From Acidobacteriota bacterium (GTDB taxonomy: Bacteria > Acidobacteriota > Thermoanaerobaculia > UBA5066 > Gp7-AA6): a DNA stretch of 64,000 bases. The notes below the pieces were generated by a model. That model ran no database searches and was not told where the DNA came from. It worked only from the letters and a program-made list of their open reading frames with translations. Shown here in pieces: positions 35,182-43,553 of the stretch; within the stretch, counting starts at the first letter, position 1, and every line of letters starts with the position of its first letter. Both the position numbers and the translations under genes were made by a program. The stretch covers positions 18,877 to 82,876 of the forward strand of contig JAIVJS010000012.1 in NCBI GenBank assembly GCA_020199905.1, written 5' to 3'.

Positions 35182-37524
35182 TTACTGCCCGAATATCCGA
35201 TCGACGCTCTGATGCAGATCGAGCAGCGTTCCGATGTCCTTGAGGTTCACCACGAACCGGATGTCTCGGCGCGTGTTGGGCGGTAGCCGCAGCTGGCGCA
35301 GCTCCACGAAAACGGTGTAGCAGGCGGCGCGGAAGGCGACGAGGGTGCGGTCCTCGAGCAGGAGGTTCTGGCGGGCGTCGTAGTTCAACTGCGTATCCAC
35401 CCGGAACTGTTTCGAGAGCTCGATGCCCGCGGCCACCCGGAACTGGTCCGAGTTCGGCGAGGGAGAGCCGGCGGGCAGGGGCGCGGCCAGGATCGGGCGG
35501 CTCGCAAACCACGTCGCGTTGACGAAGCTCGTCTTGTGGTTGTACGCCGCCGAAATCGAGGTGCCGGTGACCTGGGAAGCCTTGCCGTCGTAGGAGAGCC
35601 GCCCGTCGAGGTGGAACGCGGGCCCGGGGGCGACGCGGAGCGTGGCCTCGACGGGGCCCGTCTTCGTGACGAGAGGATTGGCGAACGTGGTCGCGCTCGG
35701 GAGCAGGCTCTGCGGCAGCGTGAAGGCGCGCGTCTGCGCGACCTCGAACGAGGCGATCTCCTCGGCGGCCGGGGCCTTCGGGTCGGCGGCACGGGCGAGC
35801 AGCCGGTTCACCAGCGCGTAGCGGACCTGGTTCTGTCCGAGCTGCAGGTCCACTTCGTCGAACGAAGGGATCCGTTCCGGGTCGCCGACCTCCGAAACGT
35901 ACGTGTAGTCGATCCGCGGCTCGATCACGTGCTTGAACTTGCCGAACCGCCCGATCGACGCGTCGAAGATCCGGGAAAACGAGGGACCGACGATCGAGAG
36001 GCCCGCTTCCCCGTACTCGCGTGTCAGGGACCTCCCGACGAAGCGGGTCTGGGTGGCGGAGTCGGTCGAGTCCGTGTACTCGGTGAAGCGGCCGCCCGCG
36101 CGGGCCGTGATCGACAGCCAGGGAATCCTCTTCCACGGGAGCGACAGCGTCGGATGGAGGTCGAATCGCCCGTAGTCTCCGCGGGGAAGCCCGGGTCCGC
36201 GGTTCAGGTAGAGCCAGGACGCCGAGGACTCGAGCGCGAAGAACAGCGGCGTTTGCCCGACGCGCGACGTCCGCCGGAAGAATTCCGCGCTCGGCAAACG
36301 CTCCGAGATCACCGTCGTTCCGAAGAACGTTTCCGCCCGCTCGAACCGGATGTTGAGCGAGTCGTCCCCGAAATTCTTCGTGAGAAACGCGCGCGAGAGG
36401 ATCTGCCGCGCCGAGTTCAACGCGAACGAGCGCTCGAGGTCCTGGAGGTATTGCTCGTCGGAATAATCGCGCAACGCGAGCACCCCCCGGAAACCGCCGG
36501 GAAGATCGTCGGACACGTGATCCAGCCGGTACTTCCAGCGGTTCTTCGTCTTTCGCGTGAAAACGCCGGTCGTCCCGTCCGGCAGCGTGCAGAAGTTCGT
36601 TTCGCCCGGCGCCTGGTCGAGCGGGACGCACGCCGTCGCGTCCGTGTCGTGAATGGCATATCCCTGAAAAAGCCCGGCGGATTCCGCGGTCGGGGTCCAG
36701 CGGAACTCCTCGCCCAGGCCGACGGAGCCCTTCGAGTAGAGGTCCAGGTTCGAGGTGAGATCGGTCGAGCGCCCCGTGACCCAGTAATGCGTCAGGCCGA
36801 GGTAGGCGCCCCGCGAGCTGTACCCCGCGCCGGGAACGAGCAGCCCGGACGCGCGATCCTCCTTCGTGGGCCAGACGAGGTAGGGCGTCCAGAGCAGGGG
36901 CACGGAGCCGGCGCGGAACGAGACGTTCTTCATGCGGGCATAGTCGTCGAGCGTGACGATCGCCTCGGAGAGCCGGAAGGACCAGGATGGCTTCGGAACG
37001 TCGCACGCCGTGAAGAGCCCGTCGTGGATCCGGTAGGTCGCCTCCCCGATCTTCTCGATCGACTTCGCAATCACGTGGTACGCGGGCGAGAGATCGGCCG
37101 TGGCGTCCTCCATGCGTCCGGTTTTCGCTTCGAGCTGGAAGGTGCCGCGGCTGCCGGAAAGCCGGGTCGGCCCCTGGTCGATCACGACGTGGCCCTCGAG
37201 GGTGGCGGTCTTCGTCGGGAAGTCGTACCGCGCGGCGTCCGCGGTGATCTTCACGTCCTGGTACTCGATGACGACCTCGTCCGATCCCTCCCACGACACG
37301 TCCTTCTCGTAGTGCACGGGCTTCTTCGTGTAGAGCCGGACCTCTCCGCCCCTGGTCGGAGGGCGGAATCGCAGTTGAAAGTTGGGCCGGACCTTGAACC
37401 GGCCCTCGAAGGGATCCGACGAGCCGAAGGGGTCCTGCGCGACAAGCGCGCGGGAACAGAGGACGGAAGCGAGGAGAATCGCCGCGGAGACGGCTGTCCG
37501 CAGGTGATCCGGCGATGGCCTCAC
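35182..37524 (-). CDS. lptD: LPS-assembly protein LptD
   Basis: A 780-residue outer-membrane beta-barrel that inserts lipopolysaccharide at the cell surface. A signal peptide ([20 protein letters not shown]) is followed by an OstA/LptA-like beta-jellyroll (about 55-190, with [19 protein letters not shown] and [15 protein letters not shown]) and then the LptD barrel ([20 protein letters not shown], through to [20 protein letters not shown]). The GTG start overlaps the CoA-transferase stop by GTGA. Its presence shows a classical LPS-bearing outer membrane. The operon with CoA-transferase genes is unusual, since lptD more often sits with surA or pdxA. Confidence 0.93.
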   Translation of the reverse strand: MRPSPDHLRTAVSAAILLASVLCSRALVAQDPFGSSDPFEGRFKVRPNFQLRFRPPTRGGEVRLYTKKPVHYEKDVSWEGSDEVVIEYQDVKITADAARYDFPTKTATLEGHVVIDQGPTRLSGSRGTFQLEAKTGRMEDATADLSPAYHVIAKSIEKIGEATYRIHDGLFTACDVPKPSWSFRLSEAIVTLDDYARMKNVSFRAGSVPLLWTPYLVWPTKEDRASGLLVPGAGYSSRGAYLGLTHYWVTGRSTDLTSNLDLYSKGSVGLGEEFRWTPTAESAGLFQGYAIHDTDATACVPLDQAPGETNFCTLPDGTTGVFTRKTKNRWKYRLDHVSDDLPGGFRGVLALRDYSDEQYLQDLERSFALNSARQILSRAFLTKNFGDDSLNIRFERAETFFGTTVISERLPSAEFFRRTSRVGQTPLFFALESSASWLYLNRGPGLPRGDYGRFDLHPTLSLPWKRIPWLSITARAGGRFTEYTDSTDSATQTRFVGRSLTREYGEAGLSIVGPSFSRIFDASIGRFGKFKHVIEPRIDYTYVSEVGDPERIPSFDEVDLQLGQNQVRYALVNRLLARAADPKAPAAEEIASFEVAQTRAFTLPQSLLPSATTFANPLVTKTGPVEATLRVAPGPAFHLDGRLSYDGKASQVTGTSISAAYNHKTSFVNATWFASRPILAAPLPAGSPSPNSDQFRVAAGIELSKQFRVDTQLNYDARQNLLLEDRTLVAFRAACYTVFVELRQLRLPPNTRRDIRFVVNLKDIGTLLDLHQSVDRIFGQ

Positions 37525-38180
37525 GCCGGCATGGAGCGCACGTCGGAGGCGACACGGAACGCCGCTTCGGTCTTCGCCCGGATCTCCTCCTCGCCGACTC
37601 CCGGAGCCAGCTCGACCAGGACGAGCTGGCGCGCCCTTCGATCGACGTCGAAGACACAGAGGTCCGTGATGATGCGGTCCACGCAGCCGCGGCCCGTCAG
37701 GGGCAAAGTGCACCGCCGCAGGATCTTCTTCTCGCCGGAGCGCGCCGTGTGCTCCATCGTGACGACGAGGCGGCGAGCTCCCGCGACGAGATCCATCGCG
37801 CCGCCCATCCCCTTCACCATTTTTCCGGGGATCATGTAATTGGCGATCGAGCCCTCCTCGTCCACCTGCATCGCCCCGAGGATCGAAAGGTCGACGTGCC
37901 CCCCCCGGATCATCGCGAACGAGTCCGCCGAAGAAAAGTACGAAGCGCCCGGCCGGACCGTCACCGTCTCTTTACCGGCGTTGATGAGATCGGGATCGAT
38001 CTCCGCCTCGGTGGGATAGGGACCCAGCCCGAGAATCCCGTTCTCCGACTGCAGGATCACTTCCATGTCCGCGGGGATGTGATTCGCGATCAGGGTCGGC
38101 ATCCCGATCCCGAGGTTCACCGTGTAGCCGTCCTCGAGCTCGAGAACCGCACGGCGGATGATGCCTTCCCGATCGAGCAT
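37521..38180 (-). CDS. scoB: 3-oxoacid CoA-transferase, subunit B
   Basis: A 219-residue subunit carrying the catalytic glutamate in [10 protein letters not shown]. Other family segments are [28 protein letters not shown] and [18 protein letters not shown]. With subunit A it moves CoA from succinyl-CoA (or a similar donor) to acetoacetate. It is followed directly by lptD (GTGA overlap) and preceded by subunit A with a 76-bp gap that holds facing period-7 arrays. Confidence 0.95.
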   Translation of the reverse strand: MLDREGIIRRAVLELEDGYTVNLGIGMPTLIANHIPADMEVILQSENGILGLGPYPTEAEIDPDLINAGKETVTVRPGASYFSSADSFAMIRGGHVDLSILGAMQVDEEGSIANYMIPGKMVKGMGGAMDLVAGARRLVVTMEHTARSGEKKILRRCTLPLTGRGCVDRIITDLCVFDVDRRARQLVLVELAPGVGEEEIRAKTEAAFRVASDVRSMPA

Positions 38181-38183
38181 GGG

Positions 38184-38260
38184 AGTTAAGTTATCAGTTG
38201 TCAGTTCTCAGTCATCAGTTCCGGGAGGGCACTGAGAACTGACAACCGAGGACTGATTAC
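38184..38260. repeat. Facing period-7 arrays (TCAGTTN and NAACTGA units)
   Basis: ATCAGTT/GTCAGTT/CTCAGTC/ATCAGTT units at 38191-38220 face GAACTGA/CAACCGA/GGACTGA units at 38234-38256, separating scoA from scoB and able to form a hairpin. Confidence 0.85.
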
Positions 38261-38952
38261 TCCTTCCTCACCGTCCGCCGCTCGATGCGCTTCTCCCGCG
38301 GGGCGACGACGACCCGGTGGACGAAGATCCCGGGTGTGTGGACGTTCTCGGGGTCGATCTCCCCCACCTCCACCAGCTCTTCGACCTCCGCGATCGAGAT
38401 GCGGCCCGCCGTCGCCGCCACCGGGTTGAAGTTGCGGGCGGCGCGGCGGTAGACGAGATTGCCCAGCCGATCTCCCTTCCAGGCCGCGACAAGGGAAAAA
38501 TCGCCGACGATGCCGCGCTCGAGAACGTAGTCGCGGCCGTCGATCGTCCGCGTCTCCTTCCCTTCCGCGACGAGAGTCCCGACGCCGGTGGGGGTGAAGA
38601 AGGCAGGGATCCCGGCGCCTCCCGCGCGCATCCGCTCCGCGAGCGTCCCCTGGGGAACGAGCTCGACCTCGAGCTCGCCGCTCAGGAACTGCCGCTCGAA
38701 TTCCGCATTCTCCCCGACATAGGAAGACACCATTTTGCGGATCTGCCGGTTCTTGAGCAGAAGCCCGAGGCCCCAGTCGTCGATCCCGCAGTTGTTCGAC
38801 ACCGCCGTGAGGTTTGCGACTCCGCGGCGGCGGAGCGCCGCGATCAGGTTCTCCGGAATGCCGCAGAGGCCGAAGCCGCCGACCACGAGCGTCGCGCCCG
38901 CGGGAACGTCGGCGACGGCCGCGTCCGCGCTCGCGACGAGTTTGTTGATCAC
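38257..38952 (-). CDS. scoA: 3-oxoacid CoA-transferase, subunit A
   Basis: A 231-residue subunit A with the glycine-rich start [19 protein letters not shown] and family segments [36 protein letters not shown] and FFTPTGVGT. It forms the non-glutamate half of the CoA transferase. Its coding sequence ends inside the period-7 region at 38257-38260, which lies between it and scoB. Together with the nearby thiolase (40466) it can carry acetoacetate to acetyl-CoA or the reverse. Confidence 0.95.
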   Translation of the reverse strand: MINKLVASADAAVADVPAGATLVVGGFGLCGIPENLIAALRRRGVANLTAVSNNCGIDDWGLGLLLKNRQIRKMVSSYVGENAEFERQFLSGELEVELVPQGTLAERMRAGGAGIPAFFTPTGVGTLVAEGKETRTIDGRDYVLERGIVGDFSLVAAWKGDRLGNLVYRRAARNFNPVAATAGRISIAEVEELVEVGEIDPENVHTPGIFVHRVVVAPREKRIERRTVRKE

Positions 38953-38967
38953 GGTTGGATCATACGG

Positions 38968-39092
38968 GAGGGTTGAGCGTCGAGCGTCGAGCGTCGAGAG
39001 TTCAGAGTTGAGAGTTCAGAAATCCGAGTTGGAAAGCCGGTTCCCGTGTTCGCATCGAACGCTCGAACGCTCAACGCTCAACCGGCTTCCCG
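38968..39092. repeat. Facing period-7 arrays (GAGCGTY/GAGAGTT and AACGCTC units)
   Basis: GAGCGTC and GAGAGTT units at 38972-39022 face GAACGCTC/AACGCTC units at 39057-39081. The methyltransferase stop (39078-39080) lies in the second array. Confidence 0.85.
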
Positions 39093-40229
39093 TCGGGCCA
39101 CCGCCACGAACTCGACCACGTCGAGATCGTCTGACGCGCCCGGAACGCGTCTCAGTCTCTCCAGCGCTTTTTCTCCGAACGGGGACGGCGCGAAGCGAAC
39201 CGTCTCGATGCGCGGGGACTCGAATCCGCATGCCTCGAACAGATCCCGCAGCGTCCGGCGGGTGAAGAACCTCACGTGCGTGCCCGAGAGAATCGAGTAG
39301 GGCACGTAGTCGAAGTGGCCCCGCAGAAGATCGGCGATCACCGACCAATGGCCGATGTTGGGAACGGACGCGACGACGGCTCCGCGGGCGGAAAGCCACG
39401 GGCGAACGCGCAAGAGGGCGGCGGAGGGATCCGCCAGATGCTCCAGCACGTCGCCGAAGAGGATCGCGTCGAAGCGCCCGGCGAAGTCCTCCGAAACCGA
39501 CTCGAGCGGAACCGCGAGAACCCGGTCGTATCGCCGGGCGGCCTGACGGGCGTCTCCCGGGTCGGGCTCGATGCCGACGATCTCGGTCACGCCGCCCCGT
39601 CGGAGCGCCGCGGCCGTCGCGCCCCGGGAGCAACCGACATCGAGCACGACGCGCGACCCCTCCGGGATCCGCGCCGCGAGGTCCTCGCGCGCCTGCCCGT
39701 CCATCTCGCCATAGCGGTGCAGGTAGGCGCCCGGGTCGATGCGGACCCGCCTGCCGAGGACCGCCGCGCGCTCGACCGCCGCGTCGAGCGGAAGATCCCT
39801 CGGAAATCCGGCCAGCGCTTCGCGGCGGGCGGCGAAGACAGGAGACCGGAAGGGGCCTTGGCGAGCCGGTTCCCCGGCCGCCGCGGCGACCGCGCGGGCG
39901 GCCTCTTCGAGCAACGCCGGCGTATGGTACGGAAAAGGCGCTTCACGCCGCGCTGCCTGGCACCACGGCTCGTTCGACACGGGCAGCGCGACGTCCGCCT
40001 CGCCGGATTCCAGAAGACCGAGAAGCCGCCGCGCCGCGAGGGCCGGAAGGTAAGCCTCGGGATCCGCCTGCACGAGGACGTGCGGGCTCTCCCCTTCGAG
40101 GTCCGCGATGGTCGGCCTGGCGCCCGGCCGCATCGTTCTCGCAGAAGCCGGCAGCGTTGCGAGGCACCGGCGAGCAAGCCGCCACGCCCACGGCGATTCC
40201 GCATCGAACCGGGGAACGCCTCCGAGCAC
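39078..40229 (-). CDS. Class I SAM-dependent methyltransferase with extra N-terminal domain
   Basis: About 383 residues if the GTG at 40229 is used; the true start is unclear because the upstream DNA is repeat sequence and the frame stays open. The C-terminal half is a class I methyltransferase (VVLDVGCSRGATAAAL, EIVGIEPDP, FDAILFGDVLEHL, ASVPNIGHWS), close to the UbiG/Coq5-like type. The N-terminal 190 residues look like a degenerate glycosyltransferase-type domain (ADVALPVSNEP, SPVFAARREALAGFPRDLP). Proteins with this layout often modify surface glycans. It lies between the CoA transferase and thiolase genes but shares no obvious function with them. Confidence 0.75.
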   Translation of the reverse strand: MLGGVPRFDAESPWAWRLARRCLATLPASARTMRPGARPTIADLEGESPHVLVQADPEAYLPALAARRLLGLLESGEADVALPVSNEPWCQAARREAPFPYHTPALLEEAARAVAAAAGEPARQGPFRSPVFAARREALAGFPRDLPLDAAVERAAVLGRRVRIDPGAYLHRYGEMDGQAREDLAARIPEGSRVVLDVGCSRGATAAALRRGGVTEIVGIEPDPGDARQAARRYDRVLAVPLESVSEDFAGRFDAILFGDVLEHLADPSAALLRVRPWLSARGAVVASVPNIGHWSVIADLLRGHFDYVPYSILSGTHVRFFTRRTLRDLFEACGFESPRIETVRFAPSPFGEKALERLRRVPGASDDLDVVEFVAVARREAG

Positions 40230-40271
40230 CAGATCGAAGGGAGTGTTCGAGTCCTTCGTTTCCGGATCTCT

Positions 40272-40437
40272 TTGACCGCGGAGTCCCGCGGCCGTCTCGC
40301 TCCCGTCGGGCGCTCGGCTCCCGATCGAGTTGACCGCGGCGTCCCGCAGCCGTCTCGCTCCCGTTGGTCGCTCGGCTCCCGATCGAGTTAACCGCGGAGT
40401 ACCGCGGCCGTCTCGCTCCCGTTGGTCGCTCGGCTCC
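40272..40437. repeat. 58-bp tandem repeat, nearly three copies
   Basis: Copies start at 40272, 40330 and 40388 (last one partial). Each begins TTGACCGCGG, contains a CCGCGG-flanked core and GTCTCGCTCCCG, then GCTCGGCTCC. The family recurs once, inverted, at 62157-62209. This occupies most of the 236-bp gap between the methyltransferase and thiolase genes. Confidence 0.95.
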
Positions 40438-40465
40438 CCGCTGCTCCCGCGGTCGCGGTCTTCGA

Positions 40466-41647
40466 TCAGAGCGCCTCGAGAAGCATCGCGGTGGCCTCGC
40501 CTCCTCCGATACAGATCGCCGCCACGCCGCGCTTCTTGCCTTCCCGGCGCAGCGAGTGCACGAGCGTCGTCAGGAGCCTCGCGCCCGAAGCGCCGATCGG
40601 GTGGCCAAGGGCGACGGCGCCGCCGAGGACATTGACCCTTGCAGGATCGAGGTCGAGCTCCCGGATCGCCGCCATCCCCACGGCGGCAAAGGCCTCGTTC
40701 ACCTCGAAGAGGTCGATGTCGGAGACCTTCAGTCCCGCCTTGTCGAGGAGCTTGCGGACGGCGCCGATCGGGGCGGTGGTGAACCACTCGGGTTCCTGCG
40801 CCACGCTGCACCAGCCGGCGATCCGGGCGAGTGCCTTGATGCCGAGCGACGCGGCCTTCTCTTCGGAGGAAAGGATCAGCGCGGCCGCTCCGTCGTTGAT
40901 CTTGGAGGAATTGGCGGCCGTCACCGTCCCGCCTTCCTTCTGAAACGCGGGTTTCAATCCGCCCATCTTGTCGAGCGGCGCCGCGAAGGGCTCTTCGTCG
41001 GCGTCGACGACGGCGGGCGCGCCTTTCTTCGAGGGCACCTCGACCGGAACGATCTCGTCCGCGAACAGGCCGCGCCTGGAGGCGTCCTGGGCCCGCCGGT
41101 ACGACTCGAGGCTGAAGGCGTCCTGCTCCTCCCGGGAGAAGTTGTACTTTGCCACGCACTTCTCCGCGCAATTCCCCATGTGGACGTCGCCGTACGGGTC
41201 CCAGAGCCCGTCCTTGATCATCGAATCGACGAGGACGCCGTTGCCCATCCGGTACCCCGTCCTGGCCCGATCCAGCAGGTAGGGCGCGTTCGACATCGAC
41301 TCCATGCCGCCCGCCACCGCGATGTCGTACTCGCCCGCGATGATCGCGTTCGCGACGTCCATCGCCGCGCGCATCCCCGAGCCGCAGACCTTGTGCACCG
41401 TCACGCAGGGGACGGAGTTCGGGATGCCGGCGCCGAGCGACGCCTGCCGTGCCGGCGCCTGCCCGAGACCCGCCTGGAGGACGTTCCCGAGGACGACCGC
41501 CTCGATCGCATCGGGCGCCACGCCGGAGCGCGCGAGCACTCCGCGGATGGCCGCCGAGCCGAGCGCCGGGGCGGAAAGGGAAGAGAGCTTGCCGAGAAAG
41601 GAGCCCACGGGAGTCCGCACAGCGCCCAGAATCACCACGTTCTTCAT
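40466..41647 (-). CDS. atoB: Acetyl-CoA C-acetyltransferase (thiolase)
   Basis: A 393-residue thiolase. The catalytic residues are C88 in VHKVCGSGM, H349 in GHPIGASGAR and C379 in CIGGGEA; GGMESMSNAPYLL is the usual substrate loop. It interconverts two acetyl-CoA and acetoacetyl-CoA. Length and spacing are those of the biosynthetic/degradative AtoB class. With the CoA transferase genes 1.5 kb away it could form an acetoacetate pathway or an entry to polyhydroxyalkanoate or mevalonate metabolism. It is convergent on the 58-bp repeats and divergent from ruvX. Confidence 0.95.
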   Translation of the reverse strand: MKNVVILGAVRTPVGSFLGKLSSLSAPALGSAAIRGVLARSGVAPDAIEAVVLGNVLQAGLGQAPARQASLGAGIPNSVPCVTVHKVCGSGMRAAMDVANAIIAGEYDIAVAGGMESMSNAPYLLDRARTGYRMGNGVLVDSMIKDGLWDPYGDVHMGNCAEKCVAKYNFSREEQDAFSLESYRRAQDASRRGLFADEIVPVEVPSKKGAPAVVDADEEPFAAPLDKMGGLKPAFQKEGGTVTAANSSKINDGAAALILSSEEKAASLGIKALARIAGWCSVAQEPEWFTTAPIGAVRKLLDKAGLKVSDIDLFEVNEAFAAVGMAAIRELDLDPARVNVLGGAVALGHPIGASGARLLTTLVHSLRREGKKRGVAAICIGGGEATAMLLEAL

Positions 41648-41698
41648 GACCGGGATTCTAACCGTGGGTGGCGGGAGTGGATTCCCGGCCGGGGACTG

Positions 41699-41805
41699 GC
41701 CGTTGAGCGTCGAGCGTTGGCGTTGAGCGTTGTTTCAGAGCGTTGGAACCCTTCGGGGCTCATTCCGAACCGTCTCAAAACTGAGAACTGACGACTGTAG
41801 ACTCC
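41699..41805. repeat. Period-7 arrays (GAGCGTT and GAACTGA-type units)
   Basis: GAGCGTC/GAGCGTT units at 41704-41733 and CTGAGAA/CTGACGA/CTGTAGA units at 41779-41800, between the divergent thiolase and ruvX genes. Confidence 0.8.
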
Positions 41806-41810
41806 TCCCC

Positions 41811-42224
41811 GTGCCCCGAATTCTGGCTATCGACTTCGGCGAAAAGCGGATCGGGCTCGCGACGTGCGACGCGGCCGGGATGATCGCGACGCCGCGGCGA
41901 ACTCTGGCCCGAAAAGGAGACGACGCCTCGATCACCGCGATCCTGGCGTTCTGCGCCGAGGAGGAGGCGGAGGGCATCCTCTTCGGAATCCCCCGGTCGC
42001 CCGAGGGGATCGAAAGCCCGTTTGCGGCGCGGATCCGATCGTTCGCGCGCAAGCTCGCGCGCCGAACCGCTCTCCCCATCCACTTCCACGAGGAAACGCT
42101 GACGTCCAACGAGGCGGCGCGGCGGCTTGCGCCGGGCTTCTCCCGGGAGGCGGCGGACCGGACCGCCGCGGCGGTCCTCCTCGAGGACTGGCTGTCGCAT
42201 GTGGCAAACGGGCGGCGTCCGTGA
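41811..42224 (+). CDS. ruvX: RuvX/YqgF-family Holliday-junction-resolvase-like protein
   Basis: A 137-residue RNase H-fold protein. The GTG at 41811 gives the standard start VPRILAIDFGEKRIGLATCD; the first Asp is a catalytic metal ligand. Other family segments are GILFGIPRSPEGIESPFAARI and HFHEETLTSNEAARRL, and the last Asp-bearing helix is DRTAAAVLLEDWL. In E. coli YqgF is essential and acts in pre-16S rRNA 5'-end processing. It overlaps mltG by GTGA, a pairing seen in many genomes. Confidence 0.93.
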   Translation: MPRILAIDFGEKRIGLATCDAAGMIATPRRTLARKGDDASITAILAFCAEEEAEGILFGIPRSPEGIESPFAARIRSFARKLARRTALPIHFHEETLTSNEAARRLAPGFSREAADRTAAAVLLEDWLSHVANGRRP

Positions 42225-43300
42225 CCGCGGCCCGCCGCATCGCCTGGGTCGTTCTCCTCCTCGCCGTGCTCGGCGTTCTCGCGGTCGTCTATGCCTACGA
42301 TCGCCTCGAGCATCCCCGGCGGCCGCCCGTGCCCGCAGGCAGGACGACGGTCCTCTTTCCGCCAAAGACCTCCACGAAGCAGATCTTCGAACGGCTGGCA
42401 AAGGAGGGAGTCATTCAGGACGCCCGCCTGGCGGAGATCTATTACCGCGTCTACCGGAGCGGCACCCGCCTCCAGGCCGGCGAGTACCAGTTCGACCGGC
42501 CCATGCCGATCGACGAGATCATCAACCGCATGGGCAAGGGGGAGGTCGTTCAATACACGATCGTGGTCCCGGAGGGATTGACCGAAGAGGAAACGTTCGA
42601 ACTCTTCTGGAGCCGGGGGATCGGCGGACCGGAAGCCTTCACGCGCGCTCTCACCGAGACCGAGCTTCTGCCGGGCCTCACCACCGGCGTCAACGACCTC
42701 GAGGGGTTTCTGTTCCCTGAGACCTACGTCGTGACGCGCACGACTTCGGCGCGACAGATCGTCGACAGCATGGTGGCGCAGTTCCGGAAGAACTTCACTC
42801 CGGACCTCCGCGAAAAGGCGCGCCAGCTCGGGTTCACCCCCCGGCAGGCGGTCATCCTCGCTTCGATCATCGAGAAGGAAAGCGCAATCAAGAGCGAGGG
42901 GCCGCTGATCGCGGCCGTCTACTGGAATCGCCTCAGGAAGAACATGAGGCTGCAGGCGGACCCCACCGTCTCCTACGCCCTGAAACGCGACGGGCGCTGG
43001 ACGGGCACTCTGCACCGCTCGGACTACACCTACGCGTCGCCCTACAACACGTACGCGAACGACGGCCTCCCTCCCGGCCCGATCTGCAACCCGGGCCTCG
43101 CGGCGTTGAAGGCGGCGCTCTCCCCCGCGAAGACGGACTTCCTTTACTTCGTCGCGGACACGACCGGCGGGCACACGTTCACCCGGACCTACGAGGAGCA
43201 CCTCGAGGCGATCGCGACCGCGCACCACCTGCGGGAAGCGGGCGCCCAGTCCCCGGCGCCGGCCGCCACCCCCGAGCCGACGCCGGCCCGGTCGCTGTAG
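42221..43300 (+). CDS. mltG: Endolytic murein transglycosylase MltG
   Basis: A 359-residue membrane enzyme that cuts nascent glycan strands and so sets their length. A GTG start overlaps the ruvX stop. One N-terminal helix (about 6-26, IAWVVLLLAVLGVLAVVYAY) is followed by a LysM-like domain (about 40-110, with YYRVYRSGTRLQAGEYQF) and the YceG domain (VPEGLTEEETFELF, GFLFPETYVV). The catalytic Glu is E218 in IIEKES, and the family segment YNTYANDGLPPGPICNPG is complete. The last 25 residues are Ala/Pro-rich. A normal, intact gene. Confidence 0.95.
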   Translation: MTAARRIAWVVLLLAVLGVLAVVYAYDRLEHPRRPPVPAGRTTVLFPPKTSTKQIFERLAKEGVIQDARLAEIYYRVYRSGTRLQAGEYQFDRPMPIDEIINRMGKGEVVQYTIVVPEGLTEEETFELFWSRGIGGPEAFTRALTETELLPGLTTGVNDLEGFLFPETYVVTRTTSARQIVDSMVAQFRKNFTPDLREKARQLGFTPRQAVILASIIEKESAIKSEGPLIAAVYWNRLRKNMRLQADPTVSYALKRDGRWTGTLHRSDYTYASPYNTYANDGLPPGPICNPGLAALKAALSPAKTDFLYFVADTTGGHTFTRTYEEHLEAIATAHHLREAGAQSPAPAATPEPTPARSL

Positions 43301-43325
43301 GGCCTTCGCGGCCGCGGCGGCCCCC

Positions 43326-43490
43326 GTTTCGCGTTTCGCGTTTCGCCGCTCGCCGCTCGCCGTTCGCCGTTCGCCCGGGCATCCGAGCGGCGGAAAGCCC
43401 CGAAAACGAAGGGGTTATCGCCCCGAGGCCCCTCCGCCGACCTCGTCCCGACTCCGGGAACTGAAAACTGAAAACCCAAAACTGATTACA
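43326..43490. repeat. Period-7 arrays (GTTTCGC, CGCTCGC, CTGAAAA units)
   Basis: Three GTTTCGC units pass into CGCTCGC and CGTTCGC units at 43327-43376; CTGAAAA-type units (CTGAAAA, CTGAAAA, CCCAAAA) lie at 43461-43482. They occupy the leader of the pseudokinase gene. Confidence 0.9.
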
Positions 43491-43553
43491 ATGAAAGGCG
43501 AATCCACACATCATGAAAGCCTTCTCTCCCGGCCAGCGCCGCCGCGCGTGGCG

